From: JBMNQH01 sp050944035
Lineage (GTDB): Bacteria > Bacillota > Clostridia > Oscillospirales > Oscillospiraceae
Direction of reading: 5' to 3'
NCBI GenBank assembly: GCA_050944035.1
Contig: JBMNQH010000010.1
Location: forward strand, 1 to 64,000
Length of the DNA stretch: 64,000 nt
The translations under genes were made by a program, and so were the position numbers. The notes under the pieces were generated by a model. It saw only the letters and a list, made by a program, of their open reading frames with translations. It was not told the origin of the DNA and made no database searches. This document shows, one piece after another, positions 1 to 8,449 of this stretch. The stretch's first letter is position 1. Every line of letters starts with the position of its first letter.

Positions 1-179
1 ATGCCTAAAAATACAGCTTTAGAGAGAAAGAAAACAAGGAATGTCCGAATTTTGTGTATGACAGCACTACATAATGAAAATTATGTAGTAAAAGAAAAAT
101 CCTTATTATAAATCCGGTTTGATTAGAAATTACAGTGATCTGTTTTCTAATAAAATTTATTTTTAAGGAGGAGTAAACT
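1..179. other. Upstream region of the pilus operon
   Basis: No gene is supported here. A 10-bp perfect inverted repeat (66-75 and 80-89, loop GAAA) lies about 90 bases before the pilin start and could be a regulator site or an RNA hairpin. The region is AT-rich. The pilin ribosome binding site AAGGAGG sits at 164-170. I could not assign a convincing -35/-10 pair. Confidence 0.5.
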
Positions 180-1895
180 ATGAAGAAGTTTACGTCAAAG
201 CTTGTCGCACTTCTGATTGTGGTACTGATGGTATGTGCACTGTTGCCAGTTTCAGCACTGGCAATAACTTCGTCAAGCACCAGCGCATTTGTGCGTGAAG
301 ACGGGAGCGACGTGTGGTTTGGATGGTATGGGAACAATGATTACCATCCGCTCAAAAAAGGGTATGTGTACGATCATTTTGAGGATCACAGATGTACGGT
401 TGATCTGTCAGAGGGAGCATTTACTGATGTGGCAACTCCCCTTATTATCGCTGCATATGATAGTTCTGCAACACCCACTCCGGCGAAAACCTACTATAAT
501 CCCACCCATACAGAATATGTAAAAGGCAGCGATGGTGAATGGCATGCTGCGGCTGACAGTCTGATCGATGTGAATGTGACATCGAATGGCGGACAGCTTA
601 CTACGGTACTGTCTTCTTTAGAAGCATTTGAAGAGAGATTGGTTGAAGTCGCAGTCACTTTTAGCGGCGATTTTGGTGCAGGCAGCATATATGGACCGCA
701 AAAGGTTACTGGTAATCTTTATTATCAGTATGTGGTGACAAATGAAAGCAGCACGCCTACTCCCGCTACTTATACCGTCACGTATACCGACGGTGTTGCT
801 GAGGAAGTAATCTTTGAAGATCAGGTCTATTCTAACCAGACCTCTGGTACAGCTACCCCCGCTTTTGAGGGAACACCCACACGCGAAGGATATACTTTTA
901 AGGGTTGGAGTCCGGAACTTGCAGCCACTGTGACAGAAAGCGTGACCTATGTTGCTACTTGGGAAAAGAATACGACTCCTGTCGACCCTGATCCCGGTGA
1001 GAAAACGAACGAGCCAGGCATGGAAAAGACCGCGGACAAGACCAGTGCTGGGTCTGGTGAAACCGTGCACTTTACGCTGACCTCGAATGTACCAGATTAT
1101 CTCGGGGATTATCTGAATCCGGATCCTGTAGAAGATCCTTCCCTCCGAGCAGCAGTCCGTGGTTCCTACGAGCTGACCTTCCATGACAAGATGGACAGTG
1201 TATTTGCTTTTAACGATGATACTACAGTAACAGTGAACGGCAAAGCTCTGGACAGCAGCTTGTATACCGTGACAAAAGATACAGGTGATGACTGCGCATT
1301 CCATGTGACGATGGATCTTGTAGCGATTTATGAGGCTGGTGGTTACTTCACATTGGAGGAAATTGAAAACAGCCCAGAAATCGTTGTGACCTACTCCGGA
1401 ACACTTTCTGAGAATGCAGGTGCCGGTACATATACCAACCAGGCATGGGCAGGCTTTGAAGGCAAAGAGTCTGAGAAGCCTATAGTCAACGTTGATGTCT
1501 ATGGCGTTGATATCTTCAAGTATGACCAGAAGACCGACGAAGGCCTTGCCGGTGCGGAATTTGAATTAAAAGACAGCGAAGGCACTGTCATTGCAACGCT
1601 GACTTCTAATGAAGATGGACATGCACATTATGAAGGTCTTGCAGCAGGAACCTATACAATTGTTGAGACCAAAGCGCCCGACGGATACGTCAAGAGTGAC
1701 AAGCCTCTGACAGTTGTGATTCCGGATAATGCAGATGCAACCACTAACATCGCAGATGTTCAGTTTGCAAACTCTGAGATTCCGCACACTGGCGGTACAG
1801 GCACGATGGCTTATACCATCGGCGGCCTGGCAATCATTGGTATTGCTGCTGTTGGTTTTGTAATCTCCCGCAAGAAGAAAACACAGGCTGAATAA
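180..1895 (+). CDS. Major pilin backbone, LPXTG-type surface protein
   Basis: Predicted shaft subunit of a sortase-assembled pilus. Residues 1-28 form a Sec signal peptide (KKFTSK, then a long hydrophobic stretch ending in ALA). A Listeria-Bacteroides-type repeat (InlB-like) follows at about 196-260. An isopeptide-type pilin domain spans about 280-440. A SpaA/Cna-B-like domain runs from about 443 to 530 and contains the E-box-like sequence ETKAPDGY. The C-terminus is a cell-wall sorting signal: IPHTGG, a hydrophobic helix and the basic tail RKKKTQAE. The motif is IPxTG rather than LPxTG, as is common for class C sortase substrates. An AAGGAGG site just upstream fixes the start. The class C sortase gene follows directly, supporting the assignment. 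The InlB-like repeat inside a pilin is mildly unusual. Fine subdomain limits are inferred. Confidence 0.88.
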   Translation: MKKFTSKLVALLIVVLMVCALLPVSALAITSSSTSAFVREDGSDVWFGWYGNNDYHPLKKGYVYDHFEDHRCTVDLSEGAFTDVATPLIIAAYDSSATPTPAKTYYNPTHTEYVKGSDGEWHAAADSLIDVNVTSNGGQLTTVLSSLEAFEERLVEVAVTFSGDFGAGSIYGPQKVTGNLYYQYVVTNESSTPTPATYTVTYTDGVAEEVIFEDQVYSNQTSGTATPAFEGTPTREGYTFKGWSPELAATVTESVTYVATWEKNTTPVDPDPGEKTNEPGMEKTADKTSAGSGETVHFTLTSNVPDYLGDYLNPDPVEDPSLRAAVRGSYELTFHDKMDSVFAFNDDTTVTVNGKALDSSLYTVTKDTGDDCAFHVTMDLVAIYEAGGYFTLEEIENSPEIVVTYSGTLSENAGAGTYTNQAWAGFEGKESEKPIVNVDVYGVDIFKYDQKTDEGLAGAEFELKDSEGTVIATLTSNEDGHAHYEGLAAGTYTIVETKAPDGYVKSDKPLTVVIPDNADATTNIADVQFANSEIPHTGGTGTMAYTIGGLAIIGIAAVGFVISRKKKTQAE

Positions 1896-1926
1896 CTGCA
1901 TTTGTTATTGAACCTGTATCATACAG

Positions 1927-1955
1927 GGCAGGGATTGGATTAACCAATCCCTGCC
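1927..1955 (+). terminator. Hairpin between major pilin and sortase C
   Basis: A perfect 12-bp GC-rich stem (1927-1938 with 1944-1955, loop of 5) follows the major pilin stop. There is no U-run directly after it, so it may act as a stabilising or partial terminator that keeps the first pilin in excess over the sortase. Confidence 0.55.
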
Positions 1956-2046
1956 GCTTGCAGTCTTTCAATGTTAAGACCTGCGTCGGAGACAGCGGTC
2001 CGGCGTGTGTCTTAGTATTATTGAAGAGAGGCTATTTGCAGGCATT

Positions 2047-2862
2047 ATGAAAAAGAAATTGAGAATATCGACGGTGCTATTCCTTTTGCTCCTTTTGGCT
2101 GGACTTGGTATTTTGCTGTATCCAACGATGCAGGATCAGTATATGCGTCGGCAGTTGTCCAAAGAGATTGGAGAATACAATCAGGTCACAGAAGCAGAGA
2201 AAGCGGATTATACCGAGCTGTGGAATGCAGCCGAAGCATATAATGCCGCTCTGGCGGAGAAAGAATCCCAGTTTGCAATCTCAGAGGAAGAAGAAGGACA
2301 GATTTCCACACTGCTCAATCCACTTGGCAATGGGATGATGGGATATATCGACATTCCAAAAATTAACATCCATCTTCCGATTTATCAAGGAACAGAAGAA
2401 AAGGCATTGCAGTCCGGTGCCGGCTGGTGGGTTGGCACTTCGTTGCCCACTGGGGGCGAAAGTACCCATTGTGTGATTACTGCGCATACCGGTCTTGTGA
2501 AGGCGAAGATGTTTACTGACGTGGACCAGCTGGAAACGGGAGATACATTTACACTCTCTATTTTGGATCGCATACTGACTTACAAGGTGGATCAGGTGCT
2601 GATTGCAGAGCCGGACGAATTTGAACCTCTGTTGATTCAGGAGGGAATGGACTATGTAACGCTTTATACCTGTTATCCATACGGTGTCAATACACAGCGG
2701 CTTCTGGTTCGTGGCCATCGCATTGAAACTCCGGATACGGTGATAGAACGTGCGACAGAGCAATGGAAGAAATGGCTACCTGTTGTACTTTTGTTTTTGC
2801 TTTTGCTCCTTATCCTAATAATTGTCATCTGGAAAAGGAGAAAGAAAAAGAGGCTGCTTTAA
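2047..2862 (+). CDS. Class C (pilin-polymerising) sortase
   Basis: Membrane transpeptidase that cleaves the IPxTG motif of pilins and joins it to a lysine of the next subunit. There is an N-terminal membrane helix (about 8-25), a linker, the sortase beta-barrel and a C-terminal membrane helix (about 243-262) with a basic tail, which is the class C topology. Catalytic His147 lies in ITAHTG, Cys209 in TLYTCYPYG and Arg218 in NTQRLLVRG. The usual lid motif (Asp-Pro-aromatic) before the core appears only as NPLGNG (91-96), so the lid may be degenerate. An in-frame upstream start at 2005 exists, but ATG 2047 opens directly on a membrane-anchor sequence and is preferred. It lies between two pilin genes and probably serves both. 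Confidence 0.9.
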   Translation: MKKKLRISTVLFLLLLLAGLGILLYPTMQDQYMRRQLSKEIGEYNQVTEAEKADYTELWNAAEAYNAALAEKESQFAISEEEEGQISTLLNPLGNGMMGYIDIPKINIHLPIYQGTEEKALQSGAGWWVGTSLPTGGESTHCVITAHTGLVKAKMFTDVDQLETGDTFTLSILDRILTYKVDQVLIAEPDEFEPLLIQEGMDYVTLYTCYPYGVNTQRLLVRGHRIETPDTVIERATEQWKKWLPVVLLFLLLLLILIIVIWKRRKKKRLL

Positions 2863-2902
2863 TAGACCCAGCAACAAAATTCAGCAAGGAAGGGATCAGT
2901 GT

Positions 2903-3817
2903 ATGAAAGTAATAAGACAGAAGAGATGGATTGCAGTACTACTCTGTTTGCTGCTCTGTGTCACCCTATTATCAATGACAGGACTTGCTGCAGGGGAAAA
3001 AACTGCATCCCTGACTGTGGAGTATCTACATTCCAACGTCAATTTTCAGCTTTACCATGTGGCAGTTCCTTCTGAGACCTGGTATACGGCGACAGAAGCT
3101 TTTTCAAACTATGCCGTTTCTCTGGACGCTTCCAATTCAGGGGACTGGTGCGCATTGGCCTCTACATTGGCCGCTTATGCTGCCCGTGATTCTGTGACGC
3201 CAACGGCGCTTGCAGTGACAGATGACAGTGGCAGGGCATTGTTTTCCGATCTGGCGGCAGGTCTTTATCTTGTAATGGGTAGTACCTATACGAAAGATAA
3301 TATCCGTTATGTACCAACGCCGTTTGTTGTCGCGGTCAAAGAGGGAGAAGCACTTACTGTAAATACAAAATATGATAAACCGGGCAATACCTATGCAGAT
3401 TATACCGTAAAGAAGGTCTGGAAAGATGTTGGCAACACCAAAGCACGGCCTGCAAGTGTGACAGTACAGCTTTTGAAAGACGGCATAGTTTATGATACGG
3501 CTGTTCTGGATGCAAACCACGGCTGGAAGCATACATGGAAGTACTTGGACAGCAGTGCCAATTGGCAAGTTGCTGAGACAGACATGCCAAAGGGATATAC
3601 GGTAAAGATTACACAGGAACAAAATACATTTACCGTGACGAATACATATGCTGCGGCTTCGTCGAAACCGGTACAGCCAAAGCCGAATAATCCCAGTATT
3701 CCAAAAACTGGTGACGCAAGCCATATTGTGTTTTATGTTGGACTGTACGCCGTCAGTTTCCTGGTTTTGATTCTGCTTGTAATACCCAGAAAGAAGTCGG
3801 GACAAAGAGAAAGGTAA
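2903..3817 (+). CDS. Minor pilin with Cna-B domain and sorting signal
   Basis: Probable basal or tip pilin. A signal peptide occupies about 1-30 (MKVIRQKRW, then a hydrophobic stretch ending GLAAG). A first domain at about 35-165 resembles the N-terminal domain of SpaB/FimB-type ancillary pilins. A Cna-B domain at about 168-260 starts DYTVKKVWKD and ends TVTNTY. A Pro/Lys-rich spacer precedes the sorting signal IPKTGD, a membrane helix and the tail RKKSGQRER. ATG 2903 has GGAAGGGAT upstream; the longer in-frame reading from 2822 would overlap the sortase and hide the signal peptide. Spacing to the neighbours indicates one operon. Its exact place in the pilus cannot be told from sequence. Confidence 0.85.
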   Translation: MKVIRQKRWIAVLLCLLLCVTLLSMTGLAAGEKTASLTVEYLHSNVNFQLYHVAVPSETWYTATEAFSNYAVSLDASNSGDWCALASTLAAYAARDSVTPTALAVTDDSGRALFSDLAAGLYLVMGSTYTKDNIRYVPTPFVVAVKEGEALTVNTKYDKPGNTYADYTVKKVWKDVGNTKARPASVTVQLLKDGIVYDTAVLDANHGWKHTWKYLDSSANWQVAETDMPKGYTVKITQEQNTFTVTNTYAAASSKPVQPKPNNPSIPKTGDASHIVFYVGLYAVSFLVLILLVIPRKKSGQRER

Positions 3818-3850
3818 TAAAGATTCTGACAACGGAACTGTGGTGACAAT

Positions 3851-4837
3851 ATGCCAAAGTATAGAGATTTGGTCAATCAGCGTTTTGGGAAACTAACTGT
3901 GATTGAAAAAACAGACCAATTGCAGGATCGCTATGCAGTCTGGCGCTGTGTCTGTGATTGTGGCGGTGAGATTTTGGTTAATACGAAACGCTTGCTGCGT
4001 GGTACCGTTACCAATTGCGGATGTGTTCCTGAAACAGGCACGAGCAGCGGAAGAGCTGCGGAGGATCTGACAGGACAGGTGTTTGGAGACTTAACCGTAC
4101 TTTCCCGTGCAGAATCCCAAAAAGGCCGGACATGCTGGCTTTGCCGCTGTAACTGCGGCAAGGAGACGGTTGTAGCAGCATATCAATTAAAATCCGGAAA
4201 GACCAGAAGCTGCGGTTGCCGGCGGTATACGGGGAAACACAATGAGGCAGATATTACAAACCAGCGTTTTGGTCGTCTGATTGCCGAATATCCCACTGCA
4301 AAACGTGATAAAAAAGGTTCTGTTTTTTGGCACTGCCGTTGTGATTGCGGAAATGAGGTAGATGTCACGCAGGATGGTCTTGTCTACGGCACTTACCGAA
4401 GTTGCGGCTGCCGAAAACGTGAAATTCAGGAAAACATTGGGGAAACACTAACTTTCACAGACAACACCTGCATCGAATGGCTGGAAAAACGCAAAAGCCG
4501 TTGTGATAACACCAGTGGCTTTCGTGGTGTATATCTCACAAAAACGGGTCGTTACCGTGCCTTGATTGGATTTAAAAAGCAACGTTTTTATATCGGTTCC
4601 TATAAAACCTTTGAGGAGGCTGTACAGGCGCGACTGGATGCAGAGGAGACAATCCATGCCGGTTTTGTCAAAGCCTATCGAATCTGGAGTGAAAAAGCCA
4701 GTGCAGATGCGCAATGGGCAAAGGAAAATCCTCTGCAATATGAGGTTATAAAACAAAACGGTGTGTTTTTGGTGTTGACAAACGTGAAGGATACAACGAA
4801 TGAAGAAACATGCCCTGCAAAGGTCGCCGTAAAATGA
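3851..4837 (+). CDS. Three-repeat zinc-finger-like protein with C-terminal AP2 domain
   Basis: Predicted soluble DNA-binding protein. It carries three similar repeats (about 10-58, 75-123 and 138-188). Each begins (R/V)FGxL, contains CxC(D/N)CG and ends with CGC, giving Cys clusters suited to binding zinc. An AP2/ERF-like domain follows at about 217-272 (SGFRGVYL, YRALIGFKKQRFYIGSY, FEEAVQARLDAE). Bacterial proteins with this layout are usually found in phages or mobile elements and are annotated as AP2 or HNH-associated DNA-binding proteins. Here it sits inside the pilus operon, and the class B sortase starts within its stop codon (ATGA overlap), so it is co-translated. There are no membrane or secretion signals. 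A regulatory role for the pilus genes is a guess; it could instead be a domesticated mobile-element gene. Confidence 0.75.
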   Translation: MPKYRDLVNQRFGKLTVIEKTDQLQDRYAVWRCVCDCGGEILVNTKRLLRGTVTNCGCVPETGTSSGRAAEDLTGQVFGDLTVLSRAESQKGRTCWLCRCNCGKETVVAAYQLKSGKTRSCGCRRYTGKHNEADITNQRFGRLIAEYPTAKRDKKGSVFWHCRCDCGNEVDVTQDGLVYGTYRSCGCRKREIQENIGETLTFTDNTCIEWLEKRKSRCDNTSGFRGVYLTKTGRYRALIGFKKQRFYIGSYKTFEEAVQARLDAEETIHAGFVKAYRIWSEKASADAQWAKENPLQYEVIKQNGVFLVLTNVKDTTNEETCPAKVAVK

Positions 4838-5568
4838 AAAAGCTTTCCAGGATTCGGGCTCTGATTTTCTGTCTTGTACTTCCGGTATTTCTCTTCTCTG
4901 CATATCGGATTTATCAGTATTGGGACGAAGGTCATATCAGTCAACAATTTACAGAGACTCTGGTCAACCAGGCGGTTTATAACCCGACTTCTGCGGAGGA
5001 TATACCCATTACGGTGGACTTTGATTCATTACAAAGGAAATACGCGGATGTTGTTGCATGGCTTTACTGTGAAGATACGCCGATCAATTATCCGATCGCA
5101 CAGGCCGATGATAATACATATTATCTGCGACGGCTGTTAGATGGAACAGAAAACCAAAGTGGTACGCTGTTCATGGATTCCCGTAATCAGGCGGAGTTTT
5201 CTGATTGGAATACGGTCATTTATGGCCACAACATGAAAAATGGTACTATGTTTGGGACATTGCCAGACTATTGTAATCAGGCATATTATGATGCTTATCC
5301 GATTCTGTATTTGTTCACGCCGCAGCAGACATACTGTGTTGAGCTGATTGCCGGATATGTCACTGCGTCAACCTCGGAAGCATATTCCATTCCACAGTCG
5401 CAGGAGGAACGAGATCGATTGTTGGATGATGCACGGGAGCGTTCGACATTTGTTTCCAGTGCCACAATAGAGCCGGATAATCGAGTGATTACATTGTCAA
5501 CCTGTTCATATGAATACGACGATGCCCGTTATGTTCTAATCGGTGTACTTCATACATTCAACACATAG
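4834..5568 (+). CDS. srtB: Class B sortase
   Basis: Membrane-anchored cysteine transpeptidase. An N-terminal membrane helix (about 8-26) is followed by a class B sortase fold: FDSLQRKYADVVAWLYCEDTPINYPI, then catalytic His132 in VIYGHNMKNGTMFG, Cys224 in ITLSTCSYEYDDARYVLIG and Arg232 eight residues later. TLSTC with the nearby YxxDDAR is the class B signature. The start ATG 4834 overlaps the preceding stop by four bases. An in-frame start at 4810 would lie upstream inside the AP2 gene and is less likely, since 4834 gives the normal KKLSR anchor. In clostridial pilus loci a class B enzyme can attach the finished pilus to the wall; that role is inferred here. Confidence 0.9.
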   Translation: MKKLSRIRALIFCLVLPVFLFSAYRIYQYWDEGHISQQFTETLVNQAVYNPTSAEDIPITVDFDSLQRKYADVVAWLYCEDTPINYPIAQADDNTYYLRRLLDGTENQSGTLFMDSRNQAEFSDWNTVIYGHNMKNGTMFGTLPDYCNQAYYDAYPILYLFTPQQTYCVELIAGYVTASTSEAYSIPQSQEERDRLLDDARERSTFVSSATIEPDNRVITLSTCSYEYDDARYVLIGVLHTFNT

Positions 5569-5586
5569 CAGACAAACCTTTCAGCT

Positions 5587-5645
5587 AATATGCGCATGAT
5601 AAGAAGATGGACTCAGGATGTTTCTTATCATGCGCATATTTTGTT
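5587..5645 (+). terminator. Terminator of the pilus operon
   Basis: A 19-bp inverted repeat (5587-5605 with 5622-5640) containing ATGCGCATGATAAGAA is followed by a T-rich tail. It lies 20 bases after the class B sortase stop and ends the operon. Confidence 0.85.
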
Positions 5646-5716
5646 GATGTCTTAAAAGCTGATTTAACTTTACGGATCATACTTTTAAAAAAATATAAAC
5701 AAAACAGAGTTTGATA

Positions 5717-5725
5717 TGGTATAAT
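5717..5725 (+). promoter_or_regulatory. Extended -10 promoter element
   Basis: TGGTATAAT (TGn followed by a consensus TATAAT at 5720-5725) lies about 50 bases before the flavoprotein start. No good -35 box is visible, as is common with extended -10 promoters. Confidence 0.5.
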
Positions 5726-5776
5726 AAGTTTATCATATTAGATTCTTTTTAAAGAAACAAAAGGGAGTGTAGGAAT

Positions 5777-6367
5777 ATGAATATTTTGTTTATAGATGCC
5801 TGTATCAGCAATCACACTGAATCCAGAACCAAAAAATTGTGCGAAGCATATCTTCAACATTGTTGTGCGGAAGGGCACACTGTAACCACTGTGGCGCTGG
5901 AAAAGCTCGGCCTACAACCGTTGGATGCATTAAAACTGAAAGAACGGGACGTACGCATTTCGGAAGGCGCATATCAGGACGGCATGTTTGATCTGGCGCG
6001 GCAATTTCGGGATGCGGATCGTGTTGTTGTAGGCGCACCGTATTGGGATCTCTCGTTTCCTTCGGTTGTAAAAGTTTATATTGAACATTTGATGATCAAT
6101 GGATTGACCTTTCATTATGTGGACAATGAAGCAGTCGGACTGTGCCATGCGGATAAACTGGTCTATATTATGAGTGCCGGCGGCTATGTCGGTGAATGCA
6201 ACTTCGGATATACATACATGAAGGCAATTGGGCAGATGATGGGAATTCGGGATACGGAACTCATTTGTGCACAGGGACTGGATATCTGGGGCGCTGACGT
6301 GGATAAAATACTGGAGAATACCATAGCGCATTCGATCTCTGTTTCTGCACACGATAAAACGAAATAA
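5777..6367 (+). CDS. Flavodoxin-like NAD(P)H oxidoreductase (azoreductase family)
   Basis: Soluble FMN-binding oxidoreductase of the NADPH-quinone/azoreductase fold. The N-terminal strand and phosphate-binding loop read MNILFIDACISNHTESRTKKL. GAPYWDLSFPSVVKVYIEHLMINGLTFHY (about 93-121) matches the P-x-W/Y-N-F-s-x-P-x-x-LK-x-Y-i-D region of AcpD-type azoreductases, and MSAGGYVGE (about 136-144) is the second flavin loop. The length (196 residues) is usual for the family. The start has GGGAG upstream. The cysteine hydrolase follows after 19 bases, suggesting a two-gene unit. The physiological substrate (quinone, azo compound or other electrophile) cannot be read from sequence. Confidence 0.8.
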   Translation: MNILFIDACISNHTESRTKKLCEAYLQHCCAEGHTVTTVALEKLGLQPLDALKLKERDVRISEGAYQDGMFDLARQFRDADRVVVGAPYWDLSFPSVVKVYIEHLMINGLTFHYVDNEAVGLCHADKLVYIMSAGGYVGECNFGYTYMKAIGQMMGIRDTELICAQGLDIWGADVDKILENTIAHSISVSAHDKTK

Positions 6368-6386
6368 ATTGTAAGGAGTGCGTACA

Positions 6387-6911
6387 ATGCAGGATATTTT
6401 AATTGTAGTAGATATGCAAAACGATTTTATTGATGGTGCATTGGGAACAAAGGAAGCGGAAGCGATTGTACCGAAGGTGGTGCAGAAAATCCGGAACTTT
6501 TCCGGACGTGTTCTATTTACACGAGACACCCACGGAGAACAATATCTTACAACACAGGAAGGCCGTAATCTTCCCGTTGCACATTGTATCCGAAATACAT
6601 TTGGCTGGCAGATTCATCCGGCGTTGGAGGCGCTCCGAAAGGAAACACCGATTGATAAGGAAACCTTTGGCTCTGTCGGACTTGGTTCTGTTTTACGTGC
6701 AGCAAACCACGAGAATCCGATTCGGCGCATCACTTTGGTGGGACTTTGTACCGATATCTGTGTAATTTCAAACGCCATGCTTCTGCAGGCGTTTTTACCG
6801 GAGACAGAGATTGTGGTAGATGCTGCCTGCTGTGCCGGTGTCACACCAGAAAGCCACAAAACGGCATTGGAAGCTATGAAAGCCTGTCAGATACGTGTCG
6901 TATCAGAGTAG
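6387..6911 (+). CDS. Cysteine hydrolase, isochorismatase/nicotinamidase-like
   Basis: Alpha/beta hydrolase of the isochorismatase superfamily. The catalytic triad is visible: Asp9 in VVDMQNDF, Lys91 in DKETFGS and Cys125 in LCTDICV. DxQNDF and the CTDICV loop are typical of nicotinamidase-type amidohydrolases. A nicotinamidase would need metal-binding His/Asp after the TRDTH turn; TRDTHGEQY is partly like this, so nicotinamide deamidation is possible but not shown. ATG 6387 is preferred over the in-frame GTG 6378 because AAGGA at 6373-6377 is correctly spaced for the ATG. It is probably transcribed with the upstream flavoprotein. Confidence 0.8.
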   Translation: MQDILIVVDMQNDFIDGALGTKEAEAIVPKVVQKIRNFSGRVLFTRDTHGEQYLTTQEGRNLPVAHCIRNTFGWQIHPALEALRKETPIDKETFGSVGLGSVLRAANHENPIRRITLVGLCTDICVISNAMLLQAFLPETEIVVDAACCAGVTPESHKTALEAMKACQIRVVSE

Positions 6912-6974
6912 GGTACATTTGCCTGAAATCACATTCTGTATTTCAAAACATTCTGAGAACTTTTTTCTTCTCTC

Positions 6975-7003
6975 GTGACAAAATCAATTTTTGCAGTTAT
7001 GAT
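6975..7003 (+). promoter_or_regulatory. Promoter of the AI-2E family permease gene
   Basis: GTGACA (6975-6980) and TATGAT (6998-7003) are 17 bases apart and lie about 70 bases before the start codon. Confidence 0.55.
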
Positions 7004-7071
7004 AGGGAATATAATTATAAAAGTTCTCAAAAACAGAACTCCGTGTTCTCGATAAAAACGGGAGGATGTCC

Positions 7072-8205
7072 ATGGCAAAATGGAAAAACTGGCTGTACTG
7101 TGGAATCACAGTCGTCATCGTGTATCTGTTTATCCACTATTGGGGTGCAGTTTCATCATTTATACTGTTGGGGATTCGTGCAGCAGTTCCGCTGTTGGTT
7201 GGCTGCATGATTGCCTATGTCGTGAATATTTTGATGAGTTTTTATGAACGGCATTGGATGGTAAAAAAACAGACGAAACTCGTGCAAACATTGCGTCGGC
7301 CAGTCTGTCTGGTTTTGTCCTTTGTGACCGTGATACTAATCTGCTTCCTTCTGGTCAATATGATTTTACCGGAGCTGCGTTCCTGCATTCGTCTGCTAAT
7401 GAAGGAGTTGCCGCCGGTTATGGAGGAATTGATTGCCAAAGCCGAAGATACGCTTTCCTTCCGTCCTGATTTTATAAAGGAACTGGAAAGCTCTCTGAAG
7501 GAGTTCAACTGGGAAACCATATTGCAAAAGGCAACGGAACTGCTGACCACTGGCTTGGGCGGTGTGTTCAATGCTGTGGTTACAGTAATGTCCTCTGTGT
7601 TTTCCTTCGTGCTTACGTTGGTGTTGGGACTGATCTTTTCTCTGTATTTGTTGACAGGAAAGGAACGATTGGGTGCGCAATGCAAACGATTGATTACGAC
7701 CTATTTGAAACCCAAACAAAGCGAACAGATCTTTTATGTTCTCCGGGTATTTGACAGTACTTTTCATAAATTTATCGTTGGACAATGCACGGAGGCACTG
7801 ATCTTAGGAGTTCTCAGCATTGTCGGTATGTTACTGCTTCGGTTGCCCTATGCCACTATGATTGGCACACTGATTGGGTTTACTGCTCTGATCCCCATAG
7901 CGGGCGCATATATTGGCGCGATTGTAGGCGCTTTTATGATCTTCACAGTTTCTCCATTTCAGGCACTTGTATTTTTAATCTTTATCGTGGTATTACAGGA
8001 ACTGGAAGGAAAACTGGTTTATCCAAAGGTGGTTGGAAAATCGATTGGATTGCCGGGAATCTGGGTACTTGCCGCTATTACTGTCGGCGGCAGTATGATG
8101 GGCATTTCCGGTATGTTGATCGGTGTCCCGTTGACGGCAAGTATCTACCAGTTGCTCCGAAACGATATCAGATTTAGGAATCACATGCTCAAAACGCAAA
8201 GATAA
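7072..8205 (+). CDS. AI-2E family transporter (PerM/UPF0118-like membrane protein)
   Basis: Polytopic inner-membrane protein of the AI-2 exporter/PerM family. About eight membrane segments are visible, with the typical layout: two N-terminal helices, a cytoplasmic or extracellular amphipathic region (about 105-165), then a paired helix region and the C-terminal block LIGFTALIPIAGAYIGAIVGAFMIF ... ELEGKLVYPKVVGKSIGLPGIWVLAAITVGGSMMGISGMLIGVPL, which is the family hallmark. ATG 7072 is chosen over ATG 7066 because GGAGG at 7061-7065 is then six bases away. Families with this fold include the E. coli AI-2 exporter TqsA and Na+(K+)/H+ antiporters, so the substrate is not predictable. It stands alone and ends at a strong terminator. 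Confidence 0.85.
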   Translation: MAKWKNWLYCGITVVIVYLFIHYWGAVSSFILLGIRAAVPLLVGCMIAYVVNILMSFYERHWMVKKQTKLVQTLRRPVCLVLSFVTVILICFLLVNMILPELRSCIRLLMKELPPVMEELIAKAEDTLSFRPDFIKELESSLKEFNWETILQKATELLTTGLGGVFNAVVTVMSSVFSFVLTLVLGLIFSLYLLTGKERLGAQCKRLITTYLKPKQSEQIFYVLRVFDSTFHKFIVGQCTEALILGVLSIVGMLLLRLPYATMIGTLIGFTALIPIAGAYIGAIVGAFMIFTVSPFQALVFLIFIVVLQELEGKLVYPKVVGKSIGLPGIWVLAAITVGGSMMGISGMLIGVPLTASIYQLLRNDIRFRNHMLKTQR

Positions 8206-8208
8206 TAG

Positions 8209-8249
8209 AAATTCCCCTTGAAAATTCTTTGAATTTTCAAGGGGAATTT
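8209..8249. terminator. Intrinsic terminator after the permease gene
   Basis: A perfect 19-bp inverted repeat (8209-8227 with 8231-8249, loop TTT) begins three bases after the stop codon. It is A/T-rich at its ends and symmetrical, so it can work in both directions. Confidence 0.85.
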
Positions 8250-8449
8250 CTGCAACAAAAACCAATATCAGAATTTGTTTTTGAGAGTGCGATGTTCATA
8301 AGAAAACCTTAAGTGTTTATGAATTCTGTCTTAAAACAGCTGTATGTGACAAAAAAGTATGCTATACTGATACAAATCATACAAGAAAAACAGTATCAAA
8401 AGATCTTTATACAAGCTGATACAGGTTGCTTATCCTTGGAGGTCTAACA

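Noticed and set aside
5..337. 110-residue minus-strand ORF over the pilus upstream region and the pilin signal peptide
   Set aside because: No RBS or recognisable domain; it is antisense to a clear pilin start.
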